Below, in pieces: positions 35,104 through 44,745 of a stretch of 64,000 nucleotides of DNA. The notes under the pieces were generated by a model. The model saw nothing but the letters and a program-made list of their open reading frames with translations, ran no database searches and was not told where the DNA came from. The position numbers and the translations under genes were made by a program. Source of the DNA: an uncultured Prevotella sp. (GTDB taxonomy: Bacteria > Bacteroidota > Bacteroidia > Bacteroidales > Bacteroidaceae); contig CABVDL010000002.1 in assembly GCA_902497035.1 (NCBI GenBank), forward strand, positions 1 to 64,000, read 5' to 3'. How positions within the stretch are numbered: the stretch's first letter is position 1; every line of letters starts with the position of its first letter.

Positions 35104-36939
35104 ATGATTAAACGTTTACTGTATTATATATTACTCCTTGTCAGCTGCTTGATGGGCAGTGTGGATGCCGCGAGGGCGCAAATCAGTGTGTCAGTGCCCT
35201 CACGTGTCTCAGCGGGTGAGAATTTCCGCCTCGCTTACACGATTTACACCCATGATGTGGACAACTTCAGGGCGGGGGCCATTCCTAACGGCCTTGAGCT
35301 CATTGCTGGGCCGTACACCTCAGAGCAGTCAAGCTTCCAGATGGTGAATGGCCATACGTCGAGTTCCTCGTCGATTACCTACACCTATACCCTTTATGCC
35401 GACAAGAACGGCACCTTTACCATACCTCCAGCCCATGCCACGGTCAACGGCCGGCGTGTGGCTTCCCGTGCTGTCAGGGTGACGGTCTCGGGGCGTGCGC
35501 GCAACACCGGAGGCGCACCCACTATGCACCAGGATGGCGGCTCCAGCGAGCCCCGCTTGCGCGCTGCCGGCAGCCCCATTTCGGGCAAGGACCTGTTTAT
35601 CAAGGTGACGGCCAACAAGCATAGGGTACACGAGCAGGAGCCGGTGCTCCTGACCTACAAGGTCTACACGCTGGTCGACCTGTCGCAGCTTGAGGGTAAG
35701 ATGCCGGACCTGACGGGTTTCCATTCGCAGGAAATTCCTCTGCCCCAACAAAAGAGCTTCCATGTGGAGAATGTGAATGGCCGCGCCTATCGTGCCGTGA
35801 CCTGGAGCCAGTACCTGATGTATCCGCAGATGACCGGAAAACTCAAGATACCGTCAATTACGTTCAAGGGCATTGTTGTCGAGGAGAACAGAAATGTCGA
35901 TCCCTTTGAGGCTTTCCTCAATGGCGGCTCGGGCTATGTCGAGGTGAAACGCAACATTGTGGCTCCGGGCGTGGATATCCAGGTCGACCCGCTGCCCGCG
36001 AAACCTAAGGATTTCTCTGGCGGTGTGGGTAAGTTCAATATCTCCGGGCAGCTCAGCAAGAATGAGGTCAGAGCCGGTGACCCTGTCACCTTGCGCGTGG
36101 TCATTGGAGGTACGGGCAACTTGAAACTTATCAAGCAGCCGGTAGTCAACTTCCCCAAGGACTTCGACAAATACGACCCGAAGGTGACCGACAAGACGAA
36201 GCTCACCAATGCGGGTGTCGGCGGCAACATGGTCTATGATTTCCTTTTTGTGCCGCGCAATCAGGGCAGATACACCATTCCTGCAGCCTCCTTCACCTAT
36301 TACGACACCGATGCCAACACCTACAAGACCATCAGAACCAAGGCCTTTGACGTGACCGTGCTGCCGGGTGGCGACAAGGGGTCGGCAGAATCATTTGACT
36401 CTCCAAAGGACAATGACATCCACGACATCAAGACAGGCAGCTCGACGGTGCATCAGGTCAACGACTTCTTCTACGGCAGCGTGACTTACTGGATTACCAT
36501 AGCCTTGCTGCTGACGGTCTTTGCCGTGCTGTTCATTGTATTCCGCAAACGCGCGCTCGACAACGCCAACCTCGTGAAGATGCGTGAGAAACGGGCTACG
36601 AAGATTGCCCGCAAGCGTCTGAAGAAGGCCAGTCAGCTGATGTTCAGGCACCGGCAGGCTGAGTTCTACGACGAGGTGCTGCGCGCCCTGTGGGGCTATG
36701 TCGGCTATAAGCTCAACATGCCTGTTGAGAAGCTGTCGCGCGAGAATATCAAGGATGAGCTTGTCTCGCATGATGTGCCCGGCGAGTGTGTGGACAAGTT
36801 TATCGCCGCCCTCGACGAATGTGAGTTTGCACGCTATGCGCCAGGCGACAGTTCCGGCAATATGGAGAAGACCTTCCAATACGCCATGACGGCGATTATG
36901 GAGATAGAGGACGTGATGAACAAAAAGAAAAGAAAATGA
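35104..36939 (+). CDS. batD: BatD-like membrane protein
   Basis: 611 residues: signal peptide (cleavage near ARAQIS), a long periplasmic region of several beta-sandwich domains (about 25-450), one membrane helix (about 462-482, WITIALLLTVFAVLFIVF) and a helical cytoplasmic tail. The tail carries FYDEVLRALWGYVGYKLNM and ends in charged residues, like the tail of the unassigned protein at 31191. BatD is a conserved member of the aerotolerance operon of Bacteroides; biochemical function unknown. The last four bases overlap batE. Confidence 0.92.
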   Translation: MIKRLLYYILLLVSCLMGSVDAARAQISVSVPSRVSAGENFRLAYTIYTHDVDNFRAGAIPNGLELIAGPYTSEQSSFQMVNGHTSSSSSITYTYTLYADKNGTFTIPPAHATVNGRRVASRAVRVTVSGRARNTGGAPTMHQDGGSSEPRLRAAGSPISGKDLFIKVTANKHRVHEQEPVLLTYKVYTLVDLSQLEGKMPDLTGFHSQEIPLPQQKSFHVENVNGRAYRAVTWSQYLMYPQMTGKLKIPSITFKGIVVEENRNVDPFEAFLNGGSGYVEVKRNIVAPGVDIQVDPLPAKPKDFSGGVGKFNISGQLSKNEVRAGDPVTLRVVIGGTGNLKLIKQPVVNFPKDFDKYDPKVTDKTKLTNAGVGGNMVYDFLFVPRNQGRYTIPAASFTYYDTDANTYKTIRTKAFDVTVLPGGDKGSAESFDSPKDNDIHDIKTGSSTVHQVNDFFYGSVTYWITIALLLTVFAVLFIVFRKRALDNANLVKMREKRATKIARKRLKKASQLMFRHRQAEFYDEVLRALWGYVGYKLNMPVEKLSRENIKDELVSHDVPGECVDKFIAALDECEFARYAPGDSSGNMEKTFQYAMTAIMEIEDVMNKKKRK

Positions 36940-37718
36940 AAGTGGAAAGAAGATATAGCATTAGCCTTTGGCATAGCTTGGAGATGTTGATGCTTGCCCT
37001 CTTGCTGTGGTTGCCGGAGGGGGCGGATGCCATCACAAAGCAGAATGCTGACGACTGTTACCGTAGAGGCAACTTTCAGCAGGCCATTGCCGACTATACG
37101 ACGCTGTTGAGACAGGGGGTCTCTGCCGATTTGTATTACAATCTCGGCAACGCCTACTACCGTTCCGACAATATCGCCAAGGCCATTCTCTGCTATGAGA
37201 GGGCACTGCTGCTGTCGCCCGGTGACAAGGATATCAGGTTCAACCTGCAGTTTGCCAACTCCAAGACCATTGACAAGATTACACCGGAGAATGAGGTGAT
37301 CTTCGTCACATGGTACAAGAGTCTCATCAATATGGCAAGCGTCGATACGTGGGCTCAAGTCAGTGTGGTAAGCCTCATCTTGGCCTTGTTGCTTGCGCTG
37401 GTTTATCTGTTCGCCTCTCGCGTCTCACTGCGAAAGGTTGGCTTCTTTGGCGGATTGTCCCTGCTGGCGGTCTTTCTTCTTTCCGCCCTCTTTGCCTCCC
37501 AGCAGAAGTCGGCTCTCGAAAACCGCTGCGGAGCCATCATTATGATGCCGTCGGTTGTGGTCAAGCAGTCACCGGTCAACAATGCCACCGATGCCTTTGT
37601 CCTGCATGAGGGTACCCGTGTGGATGTCACCGACAACGGCATGAAGGGCTGGAAAGGCATACGGCTGGCTGACGGAAGGGAAGGCTGGGTGAAATCCGCA
37701 AGCCTTGAACTTATCTAA
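36936..37718 (+). CDS. batE: TPR/SH3 protein BatE
   Basis: 260 residues: signal peptide or anchor (about 10-30), TPR units (about 32-95; ADLYYNLGNAYYRSDNIAKA), two membrane helices (about 130-150 and 160-180) and a C-terminal bacterial SH3 domain (about 195-260, ending GIRLADGREGWVKSASLEL). This layout matches BatE of Bacteroides. Start ATG overlaps the batD stop (ATGA). The PAP2 gene begins 5 bases after the stop, so it is probably co-transcribed with the bat genes. Confidence 0.92.
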   Translation: MKVERRYSISLWHSLEMLMLALLLWLPEGADAITKQNADDCYRRGNFQQAIADYTTLLRQGVSADLYYNLGNAYYRSDNIAKAILCYERALLLSPGDKDIRFNLQFANSKTIDKITPENEVIFVTWYKSLINMASVDTWAQVSVVSLILALLLALVYLFASRVSLRKVGFFGGLSLLAVFLLSALFASQQKSALENRCGAIIMMPSVVVKQSPVNNATDAFVLHEGTRVDVTDNGMKGWKGIRLADGREGWVKSASLELI

Positions 37719-37723
37719 AGGAC

Positions 37724-38434
37724 ATGCACATGATGCTGACGAGTGTAATAGCACTGGATAAAGATTTGCTGATGTGGTTCAACGGCGGCCACTCTCTGTT
37801 TCTCGACTGCCTGGTACCGTTGCTGACTTCGGGCTGGATTTGGATACCGCTATATGTAGGCCTGTTCTACCTGATTGTGAAAAACAATGAGACGATGGCT
37901 CAAATCCTGTTGATTGTCGGCAGCGTGGCATGTTGCTTGCTGTTGTCAGGCGGTCTCGACGATATGTTGGTCAAGCCGCTTGTCGGCCGTCTCCGTCCTT
38001 GTAATGAGCCGACTATAGCCAGCCAGCTGTCGCTTGTCCCGGGCACGCTGTTTTCTGACTTCAGCTTCTTCTCTGCCCATTCGGCCAACACCATGGCTGT
38101 GGCCCTGTTCTTCTGTCTTCTGGTCAGAGACCGCCTGCTGGGCATTGCCCTTATCTGTTGGTCGTTGCTCAACGCATGGACCCGCCTGTATCTTGGCGTT
38201 CATTTCCCCTCCGATATCCTCGCCGGTCTTTTTGAGGGTGCGATTGCCAGTTTTCTGGTCTATTTGGTCTATCGGAAGGCTTATTTCAAGATCAGTCCCA
38301 GACTCAACTACATCTCAACACAATACACGGCAACCGGATACAACCGCGTCGATATCGACGTGGTGATTGGTCTGCTGGTGCTTACGGTGGCTGTTGCGGT
38401 GATATTGGCCGTGGGCAATGTCTTCACCACTTGA
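37724..38434 (+). CDS. PAP2-family membrane phosphatase
   Basis: 236 residues, about six membrane segments. PAP2 motifs: KPLVGRLRP (motif 1, with the canonical Lys), FSAHSANTMA (motif 2) and TRLYLGVHFPSDIL (motif 3, His and Asp). It resembles the phosphatase at 5462-6148 (similar N-terminal LDKDLLMWFNGGHS-type sequence and spacing) and the two may be paralogues. Likely substrates are lipid phosphates such as undecaprenyl pyrophosphate or phosphatidylglycerol phosphate. Start at 37724 (MHMMLTS) or the ATG at 37730. It lies between batE (5 bases) and queA (13 bases). Confidence 0.88.
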   Translation: MHMMLTSVIALDKDLLMWFNGGHSLFLDCLVPLLTSGWIWIPLYVGLFYLIVKNNETMAQILLIVGSVACCLLLSGGLDDMLVKPLVGRLRPCNEPTIASQLSLVPGTLFSDFSFFSAHSANTMAVALFFCLLVRDRLLGIALICWSLLNAWTRLYLGVHFPSDILAGLFEGAIASFLVYLVYRKAYFKISPRLNYISTQYTATGYNRVDIDVVIGLLVLTVAVAVILAVGNVFTT

Positions 38435-38447
38435 ACTTATAAAGACA

Positions 38448-39713
38448 ATGGATACAAAACATATATCAATCAACGACTACGATTACCCGCTGCCAGACGA
38501 ACGGATTGCCAAATTCCCCCTCAAGCAGCGCGACCACAGCAAATTGCTTGTCTATGACAAGGGCGCGGTGAGTGAGGATATCTTCTATCATCTGCCTAAC
38601 TACTTGAAGCCGGGCATGCTGATGGTGTTCAACAATACACGTGTCATCCAGGCGCGGCTCCATTTCCGCAAGGATACAGGGGCGCTCATCGAGGTCTTTC
38701 TCATGGAGCCAGCTGCGCCTGCCGACTACGAGCGTATGTTTCAGTCAACGGGCCATTGCAGTTGGCTGACGATGATTGGCAACCTGAAGAAATGGAAAGA
38801 TGGCATACTGAGCCGCGAGGTCGTGGTTAAGGGGCGGCACGTCACCCTCACTGCCTCGCTCGACCGTGACAAGACTACCCAGAAGAGCGGTGGCACCAAC
38901 TATTGGGTCGACTTCGAGTGGAACGATGACAGCGTTACTCTGGCTGAGCTGCTCGATGCCGTTGGCGAGCTGCCTATTCCGCCTTATCTCAACCGTAAGA
39001 CCGAGGAAAGCGACAAGACGACTTATCAGACGGTCTATTCCAAGATAAAAGGCAGCGTGGCGGCACCTACCGCCGGACTTCATTTCACCGACCAGGTGCT
39101 GGCTGACCTCGATGCCAAGGGCATAGTCCGTAATGAGGTGACGCTGCACGTGGGAGCCGGTACGTTCAAGCCTGTGAAGACAGCGGAGATTGCGGGTCAC
39201 AATATGCATTCGGAGTATATCGTGGTTCATCGCCGTACCTTTGAGCTGTTGCTGCAGCACGACTGCAAGGCTGTGGCCGTGGGTACCACGAGTGTGCGCA
39301 CGCTGGAGAGCTTGTATTATATAGGTGTAAAGCTCGCCCAAAACCCGGGGGCAAGCGAGGCCGAGTTGCATGTTTGCCAATGGGAGCCTTACGATCTGCC
39401 GCACAACGATGAGGGACTGGCGCTTGTTGACGGCAAGCCTGTCAGTGTGGCTGAGTCCATGCGGCACATTCTTGATTATTTGGATGCCAACAGACTGGAG
39501 GCTCTCCATACATCTACGCAAATCATCATTGCGCCGGGTTACAGCTATAAGATTGTGAAGCTGCTCGTGACCAATTTCCATCAGCCTAAAAGCACGCTGT
39601 TGCTCTTGGTCAGTGCCTTCCTCAAGGGCGACTGGCGCAAGGTCTATGATTACGCCCTGGCTCACGACTTCCGCTTCCTGAGCTATGGCGACTCATGTCT
39701 GCTCATGCCATGA
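38448..39713 (+). CDS. queA: S-adenosylmethionine:tRNA ribosyltransferase-isomerase
   Basis: Converts preQ1-34 in tRNA to epoxyqueuosine, following Tgt in queuosine synthesis. The 421-residue protein begins YDYPLPDERIAKFPLKQRDH and contains MLMVFNNTRVIQARL, GELPIPPYL, YQTVYSK and the conserved APTAGLHFT, plus GAGTFKPV and VGTTSVRTLES. About 70 residues more than the E. coli enzyme. The ATG at 38448 is chosen because it opens the conserved N-terminus; an in-frame GTG/ATG extension to 38418 overlaps the PAP2 gene. Confidence 0.95.
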   Translation: MDTKHISINDYDYPLPDERIAKFPLKQRDHSKLLVYDKGAVSEDIFYHLPNYLKPGMLMVFNNTRVIQARLHFRKDTGALIEVFLMEPAAPADYERMFQSTGHCSWLTMIGNLKKWKDGILSREVVVKGRHVTLTASLDRDKTTQKSGGTNYWVDFEWNDDSVTLAELLDAVGELPIPPYLNRKTEESDKTTYQTVYSKIKGSVAAPTAGLHFTDQVLADLDAKGIVRNEVTLHVGAGTFKPVKTAEIAGHNMHSEYIVVHRRTFELLLQHDCKAVAVGTTSVRTLESLYYIGVKLAQNPGASEAELHVCQWEPYDLPHNDEGLALVDGKPVSVAESMRHILDYLDANRLEALHTSTQIIIAPGYSYKIVKLLVTNFHQPKSTLLLLVSAFLKGDWRKVYDYALAHDFRFLSYGDSCLLMP

Positions 39714-39753
39714 TAGAACAGTTCAGATTTCATAAACGCAAGAATTTATACAC

Positions 39754-40965
39754 ATGAAGATAGGAGACAAAGTAAAGTTTCTCAGCGAGACAGGCGGCGG
39801 CCGTATAGCCGGTTTCCAGGGGAAGAACATCGTGTTGGTCGAGGACGAGGATGGCTTTCAGATACCTACACCCGCCAACGAGGTGGTGGTAGTCAATCAG
39901 GAGGACTATTCCACGGCCAATGTCATCAACCGCCGCTCGGAGGCCATGGAACAGAAAGCTGCAGAGACACCGCTTCAACACGGCAACCGCTCGGTCAAGG
40001 CGATGATGCAGGAGGGGACTGACGAGCCCGTTGACTTGTCGCAGCCCGATACCGTTGACCCTGACAGGGAGGTGACTTTCCGTCCCCAGGCAGAGGAGCG
40101 CAACGGTGGCAACAAACTTTCAGCCTACCTTGCCTTTGTGCCGATGACCGACAACAGCATCAATAATCCTCATTTCGAGGCTTATTTCGTCAACGACAGC
40201 AACTATTATCTCCAATACGCCTGTCTTGTCACCGAGGGCAACAGTTGTACGCTCAAGGCGCAGGGTGAGGCCGAGCCCAACACCAAGGTGTTTATCGAGG
40301 AGATGGGTGCCGCTTCCATCAATCAGGCAGGTCGTGTCACTGTGCAGCTGCTGGCCTACAAGCGCGACAAGCCTTTTCTGGTCAAAGATCCGGTGAGCGT
40401 GCAGTTTCGGTTGGAGCCGCTGAAGTTCTATAAAGTCCACATCTTTGAGGATACACCTTTTTTCGAGGAGCCTGCACTGCTCTACACTATCATTGAGAAC
40501 GATCGCGTCACCCGGCCGCTCGTGGTTGACCCACGCCAGCTGAAACAAGAAATGTACAGGCCGTCGAAGTCTTCGCAGCCCTCGGATGGTGAGTACCGGG
40601 AAGCGATGGAGCGGCGATACACCGACAATCAGAGCAAGGGCAACCCCAAACACTCGCCCTACCAGCGCCACCGCGGCCTGGACGATGCCATTGTCGTTGA
40701 CCTCCATGCCGATGCGCTGCTCGACTCCACAGCCGGGCTTGGGGCAGGCGACATCCTCGAGTATCAGCTCAAAGTTTTCCGCGATACGCTCAAGCAATAT
40801 GCCGGCAAAAAAGGACAGAAGATAGTCTTTATCCACGGCAAGGGCGCCGGTGTGCTGCGACGCGCCATTATCAACGAGATTACTTACAAATACAAGACTT
40901 ACACCTACCAGGATGCCTCATTCCAGGAATATGGCTATGGTGCCACGCAGGTGACGATAAAGTAA
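39754..40965 (+). CDS. DUF2027/Smr-domain protein
   Basis: 403 residues. An N-terminal small beta-domain (about 1-60; KIGDKVKFLSETGGGRIAG) is followed by a disordered stretch, a DUF2027 beta-rich domain (about 115-270) and a C-terminal Smr domain (about 300-403) with VDLHADAL and IVFIHGKGAGVLR. Smr domains bind or cleave branched DNA or RNA; MutS2 in this window has one as well. The whole arrangement is typical of Bacteroidota and uncharacterised. It is probably cytoplasmic, 40 bases after queA and 22 bases before nadE. Confidence 0.85.
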   Translation: MKIGDKVKFLSETGGGRIAGFQGKNIVLVEDEDGFQIPTPANEVVVVNQEDYSTANVINRRSEAMEQKAAETPLQHGNRSVKAMMQEGTDEPVDLSQPDTVDPDREVTFRPQAEERNGGNKLSAYLAFVPMTDNSINNPHFEAYFVNDSNYYLQYACLVTEGNSCTLKAQGEAEPNTKVFIEEMGAASINQAGRVTVQLLAYKRDKPFLVKDPVSVQFRLEPLKFYKVHIFEDTPFFEEPALLYTIIENDRVTRPLVVDPRQLKQEMYRPSKSSQPSDGEYREAMERRYTDNQSKGNPKHSPYQRHRGLDDAIVVDLHADALLDSTAGLGAGDILEYQLKVFRDTLKQYAGKKGQKIVFIHGKGAGVLRRAIINEITYKYKTYTYQDASFQEYGYGATQVTIK

Positions 40966-40987
40966 ATGATCAAACAACTCTTGAACT

Positions 40988-42961
40988 ATGAAGTACGGAA
41001 TTATTAAGGTGGCATGTGCAGTGCCCGTCGTGAGTGTCGCCGACTGCGGACAGAACATCAAGGAGATGGAGTCGCTCATCGCCCAGGCTGAGGGGCAGAA
41101 GGCTGAGGTCATCGTTTTCCCCGAATTGAGCATTACGGGCTACACCTGCCAGGACCTGTTCCGCCAGCAGCTGCTCCTTGACGCTGCCGAGAACTGCGTC
41201 ATGCAACTTCTTGAGTTCAGCCGCCAGTTGAACATCATTTGCATCGTCGGCGCGCCGGTTGTGGCGGGTGACCTGCTCCTGAACTGTGCCGTCGTCTTTC
41301 AGCAAGGCAAGATTCTGGGCATCGTTCCGAAGACTTTCCTGCCCAACTATAGTGAGTTTTATGAGAAGCGCTGGTTTGCCTCCTCGCAGGACCTCCGTCC
41401 GCAGACCATCCGTTATGCGGGTCACCCGGTTGTGATGACGGCCTCGCCACAGCTGTTCCGCACCATCGACGGAGCCTTGTTTGGCGTCGAGATCTGTGAG
41501 GACGTATGGGCTCCGACACCACCCAGCAACCATCTGGCACTTGCAGGTGCCGACCTCATCTTCAACCTCTCGGCCAGTGACGAGCTCATTGGCAAGCACG
41601 CTTATCTCAAGAGCCTCCTGGCACAGCAGAGTGCACGGACGATGTGCGGCTATATCTATAGCGGCGCAGGTTTCGGCGAGAGTACACAGGACGTGGTCTA
41701 TGGCGGCAATGCGCTGATTTATGAGAATGGGTCGCTTCTGGCCGAGGGCGAGCGCTTCGCCACGGCAAGTCAGCTGCTGTTTGCGCAGATTGACGTGGAG
41801 CGTCTGCGCGCCGACCGACGCAACAATACGACATTTGTCAATGCGCAGCGCCGAATGCTGCAGGAGGAGGTCGTTGTCCACAATGCCGAGGCCGTCAGCC
41901 TCAGCGATTTTGTGCTTGAGCGCACGGTCAATCCCCATCCGTTCATCCCCACAGCTGAGCATATGGAATCCTCCTGCAATGAGATTTTCAGCATTCAGGT
42001 CATGGGACTGGCCAAGCGTCTCGTCCATACCCGTTCCAATACGGTTGTCATTGGCATCAGCGGTGGCCTGGACTCCACGCTGGCGCTGCTTGTCTGTGTC
42101 AAGACCTTTGACAAGCTCGGACTTAACCGCAAGGGTATCATTGGCGTGACTATGCCCGGCTTTGGCACCACGGGACGGACACATGAGAACGCACTGTCGC
42201 TCATGCGTTCGCTCGGCGTCTCCATACGCGAGATCAACATCAGCAAAAGCGTGATGCAGCATTTCGAGGACATCGGTCAGGATCCGCAGACCATGGATGT
42301 CACTTATGAGAACTCGCAGGCCCGTGAGCGCACGCAGATACTCATGGACCTCGCCAACAAGCTCGGCGGCATGGTCATAGGTACCGGCGACCTGTCGGAG
42401 CTGGCACTGGGCTGGGCCACCTACAACGGTGACCACATGTCGATGTATGGGGTCAACGCGTCCATCCCAAAGACACTCATCAAATATCTTGTGCAGTATG
42501 TGGCCAAGACCGTTGACGGGGAGTCGTCAGCCACACTCTACGACATCATCGACACGCCGATATCGCCAGAGCTCATTCCTGCTGACGATAACGGCAACAT
42601 CAGGCAGAAAACAGAAGACCTCGTGGGACCATACGAGCTACACGACTTTTTTCTCTATCATTTCCTGCGTTATGGGTTCGGTCCGAGGAAAATTTTCCTC
42701 TTGGCACGTAAGGCTTTTGGGGTGCCGCAGCCCGCATATCCTGAGGCAGGCCACTACGATGACGAGACCATCCTGCATTGGCTCAGGACGTTCTGCCGTC
42801 GTTTCTTCAACCAGCAGTTCAAGCGGTCGTGTCTGCCCGACGGGCCAAAGGTGGGCTCGGTCAGCCTGAGCCCGCGCGGCGACTGGCGCATGCCGACAGA
42901 CGCCATGTCAAGAATGTGGCTGGATGAGGTGGAGAAGCTTTCGGCAAATGGCAATGTCTGA
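40988..42961 (+). CDS. nadE: Glutamine-dependent NAD+ synthetase
   Basis: Amidates nicotinic acid adenine dinucleotide to NAD+, taking ammonia from glutamine. 657 residues: N-terminal nitrilase-type glutaminase (about 1-290) with the Glu of VFPELSITGYTC, the Lys of VPKTFLPNYSEFYEKRWF and nucleophile C170 in GVEICEDVW; then the ATP-pyrophosphatase synthetase domain with P-loop GISGGLDSTLALL (about 355-367) and GTGDLSELALGWATY. All catalytic residues are present. Cupin and small genes follow. The start ATG is 22 bases after the preceding gene. Confidence 0.96.
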   Translation: MKYGIIKVACAVPVVSVADCGQNIKEMESLIAQAEGQKAEVIVFPELSITGYTCQDLFRQQLLLDAAENCVMQLLEFSRQLNIICIVGAPVVAGDLLLNCAVVFQQGKILGIVPKTFLPNYSEFYEKRWFASSQDLRPQTIRYAGHPVVMTASPQLFRTIDGALFGVEICEDVWAPTPPSNHLALAGADLIFNLSASDELIGKHAYLKSLLAQQSARTMCGYIYSGAGFGESTQDVVYGGNALIYENGSLLAEGERFATASQLLFAQIDVERLRADRRNNTTFVNAQRRMLQEEVVVHNAEAVSLSDFVLERTVNPHPFIPTAEHMESSCNEIFSIQVMGLAKRLVHTRSNTVVIGISGGLDSTLALLVCVKTFDKLGLNRKGIIGVTMPGFGTTGRTHENALSLMRSLGVSIREINISKSVMQHFEDIGQDPQTMDVTYENSQARERTQILMDLANKLGGMVIGTGDLSELALGWATYNGDHMSMYGVNASIPKTLIKYLVQYVAKTVDGESSATLYDIIDTPISPELIPADDNGNIRQKTEDLVGPYELHDFFLYHFLRYGFGPRKIFLLARKAFGVPQPAYPEAGHYDDETILHWLRTFCRRFFNQQFKRSCLPDGPKVGSVSLSPRGDWRMPTDAMSRMWLDEVEKLSANGNV

Positions 42962-42978
42962 CTTTTAACATTGATATT

Positions 42979-43311
42979 ATGATTATCGACTTTGAGAAGA
43001 TTGCCGAGGCCCATATAGAGGGCTTCAAAGGCGGCAAGGGCAAATTGGATACCCGCAACTTTACTGACGACCGTGTGAAAATCATGTATTCCACTTTGCG
43101 CCCCGGCGCCTCAAGTGGCCTGCATACCCACGAGGGTAATTGTGAGATTGTTTTTGTCATCAGCGGCACGCTCACCTGTCACTATGACGGTGAGGTTGAG
43201 GTGTGCCATGCCGGACAGTGCCATTATTGTCCGATGGGACACAGCCATTATATGGAAAATCTCACCGACCACGATGTCGTCTATCTGGCCATCGTGCCGG
43301 AACATCACTAA
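42979..43311 (+). CDS. Small cupin-domain protein
   Basis: 110 residues forming one cupin barrel. The two metal motifs are visible: GLHTHEGNCEIVFVISG (His, His, Glu) and a later HYCPMGHSHYMEN (His). Single cupins of this size can be isomerases, dioxygenases or regulators; nothing narrows it further. It begins 17 bases after nadE. Its TAA stop shares two bases with the TAG stop of the convergent gene at 43308. Confidence 0.85.
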   Translation: MIIDFEKIAEAHIEGFKGGKGKLDTRNFTDDRVKIMYSTLRPGASSGLHTHEGNCEIVFVISGTLTCHYDGEVEVCHAGQCHYCPMGHSHYMENLTDHDVVYLAIVPEHH

Positions 43312-43499
43312 GATTCAGCTTGCGGCAGGGGCTTGCGGTCATTGCAGCCCCTGCCCTTGTTTCTCCTGCATGCCTCTTTCAGGGCACAACCGTTGCACGG
43401 GTCACCGGGTTTGACCTGGAGAGCCTTGCGAATGCGGACGATGGCATACGCCACGCAGACTGCCACAACTACGGCTACAACAATCAGCTGAATGTTCAT
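43308..43499 (-). CDS. Small Cys-rich membrane protein (FeoB-associated type)
   Basis: 63 residues: one N-terminal membrane helix (IQLIVVAVVVAVCVAYAIV) followed by a short tail with four cysteines in CNGCALKEACRRNKGRGC. This matches the FeoB-associated Cys-rich membrane protein family, usually encoded next to the ferrous iron transporter FeoB. No feo gene is near here. A metal or iron-sulfur role is inferred. It is convergent with the cupin gene and the stop codons overlap. Confidence 0.75.
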   Translation of the reverse strand: MNIQLIVVAVVVAVCVAYAIVRIRKALQVKPGDPCNGCALKEACRRNKGRGCNDRKPLPQAES

Positions 43500-43578
43500 G
43501 TGCGATAATCTTTTTGGGTCGTTTTCTTTATTGCAAACGCTATTTACACGGCAAAATTAGTATTTTTCGGCCTCATTG

Positions 43579-43609
43579 TTGGCTGAATTTTATTTTTTCT
43601 TTATTTTTG
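43579..43609 (+). promoter_or_regulatory. Promoter of the GDP-mannose pyrophosphorylase gene
   Basis: TTGG (43579-43582), 19 bases, TATTTTTG (43602-43609). Transcription would start near 43616, about 25 bases before the chosen ATG at 43641. Confidence 0.7.
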
Positions 43610-43640
43610 CAGATATTTAATCTTTATATTGAACAAGTCT

Positions 43641-44705
43641 ATGAGCGATTCGCATCAGCACCTGGTGATTATGGCGGGCGGCGTTGGCAGCAGGTTCTGG
43701 CCAATGAGTACCGCTGAGCGCCCCAAGCAGTTTATTGATGTCTTGGGCGTTGGCCGCACGTTGATACAAATGACGGTTGACCGTTTCAAGGGCATCTGCC
43801 CCATAGAGAATGTGTGGGTAGTGACCAATAAGCGGTATGCCGGCATTGTGGCCGAGCAGCTTCCGGAAATACCCCGCGGCAACATTCTCCAGGAGCCTTG
43901 CCGGCGCAACACGGCACCCTGCATTGCCTATGTCAGCTGGCGCATCAAGGCTAAAGATCCGCAGGCCAATATTGTCGTCTCACCGAGTGACCATGTGGTG
44001 TTGAATGTCAATGAGTTCCAGCGTATCATCAAGCAGGGACTGAAGTTCACGACCGAGACCGATGCCATTCTCACCATCGGCATAAAGCCCAGCCGCCCTG
44101 AAACCGGGTATGGCTATATCCAGGCTGATCTGACAAGCAGCTCTCCACGCAGCCGTGAGATCTACAGGGTTGACTCTTTCCGCGAGAAGCCCGACCTGGC
44201 TACAGCTACGCGCTATATCAGCGGGCACAACTACTTTTGGAACGCGGGTATCTTCATTTGGAGCGTCGAGACCATTGTCAACGCCTTGCGCATCTATGCC
44301 CCGCGCATCAACAATGGCTTTGAGCGCCTGCTTGGCGTGATGGGAACGGACAAGGAGCAGGCCGCCATCGAGGCCGTCTATCCCGATTGCGACAACATCT
44401 CCATTGACTATGCAGTCCTGGAAAAGGCTGAGGAAATCTTTGTCTGTCCTGCCGATTTCGGCTGGAGCGACCTTGGCACATGGGGGTCGCTGCTGATGCA
44501 GACCAGGCATGACGTCTATGGCAACAGCTGCATTGGTACGGACATCAAGACTTATGAGACGCGCAACTGCATCATTCATGCGCTTGATGAGACCAAGGTT
44601 GTCGTGCAGGGCCTTGACGGCTACATCGTTGCCGAGCACGACGGCAAGCTGTTGGTCTGCAAACTGTCGGAGGAGCAGCGCATCAAAGAGTTCTCGGAGG
44701 ATTAA
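43641..44705 (+). CDS. manC: Mannose-1-phosphate guanylyltransferase
   Basis: Makes GDP-mannose from mannose 1-phosphate and GTP for surface glycans. The 354-residue protein has the nucleotidyltransferase signature MAGGVGSRFWPMSTAERPKQ at its start, EPCRRNTAPCIAYV, the sugar-binding FREKPD and SIDYAVLEKAEE, and ends with a short left-handed helix region. It lacks the extra isomerase cupin domain of bifunctional ManC/ManA enzymes. The ATG at 43641 is used; a TTG at 43629 is in frame four codons earlier. No glycan operon surrounds it. Confidence 0.93.
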   Translation: MSDSHQHLVIMAGGVGSRFWPMSTAERPKQFIDVLGVGRTLIQMTVDRFKGICPIENVWVVTNKRYAGIVAEQLPEIPRGNILQEPCRRNTAPCIAYVSWRIKAKDPQANIVVSPSDHVVLNVNEFQRIIKQGLKFTTETDAILTIGIKPSRPETGYGYIQADLTSSSPRSREIYRVDSFREKPDLATATRYISGHNYFWNAGIFIWSVETIVNALRIYAPRINNGFERLLGVMGTDKEQAAIEAVYPDCDNISIDYAVLEKAEEIFVCPADFGWSDLGTWGSLLMQTRHDVYGNSCIGTDIKTYETRNCIIHALDETKVVVQGLDGYIVAEHDGKLLVCKLSEEQRIKEFSED

Positions 44706-44745
44706 CGTGTATCGGCAAATTTACAGTTTATAATACTTTTGTGTA

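Noticed and set aside
38418..38448. preQ1 riboswitch before queA or tgt
   Set aside because: queA has only 13 bases of spacing and tgt overlaps lon, so no aptamer could fit.
40970..42436. 488-residue open frame on the minus strand
   Set aside because: Lies antisense to nadE, whose catalytic residues and domains are intact; the reverse frame has no family motif and reflects codon bias.
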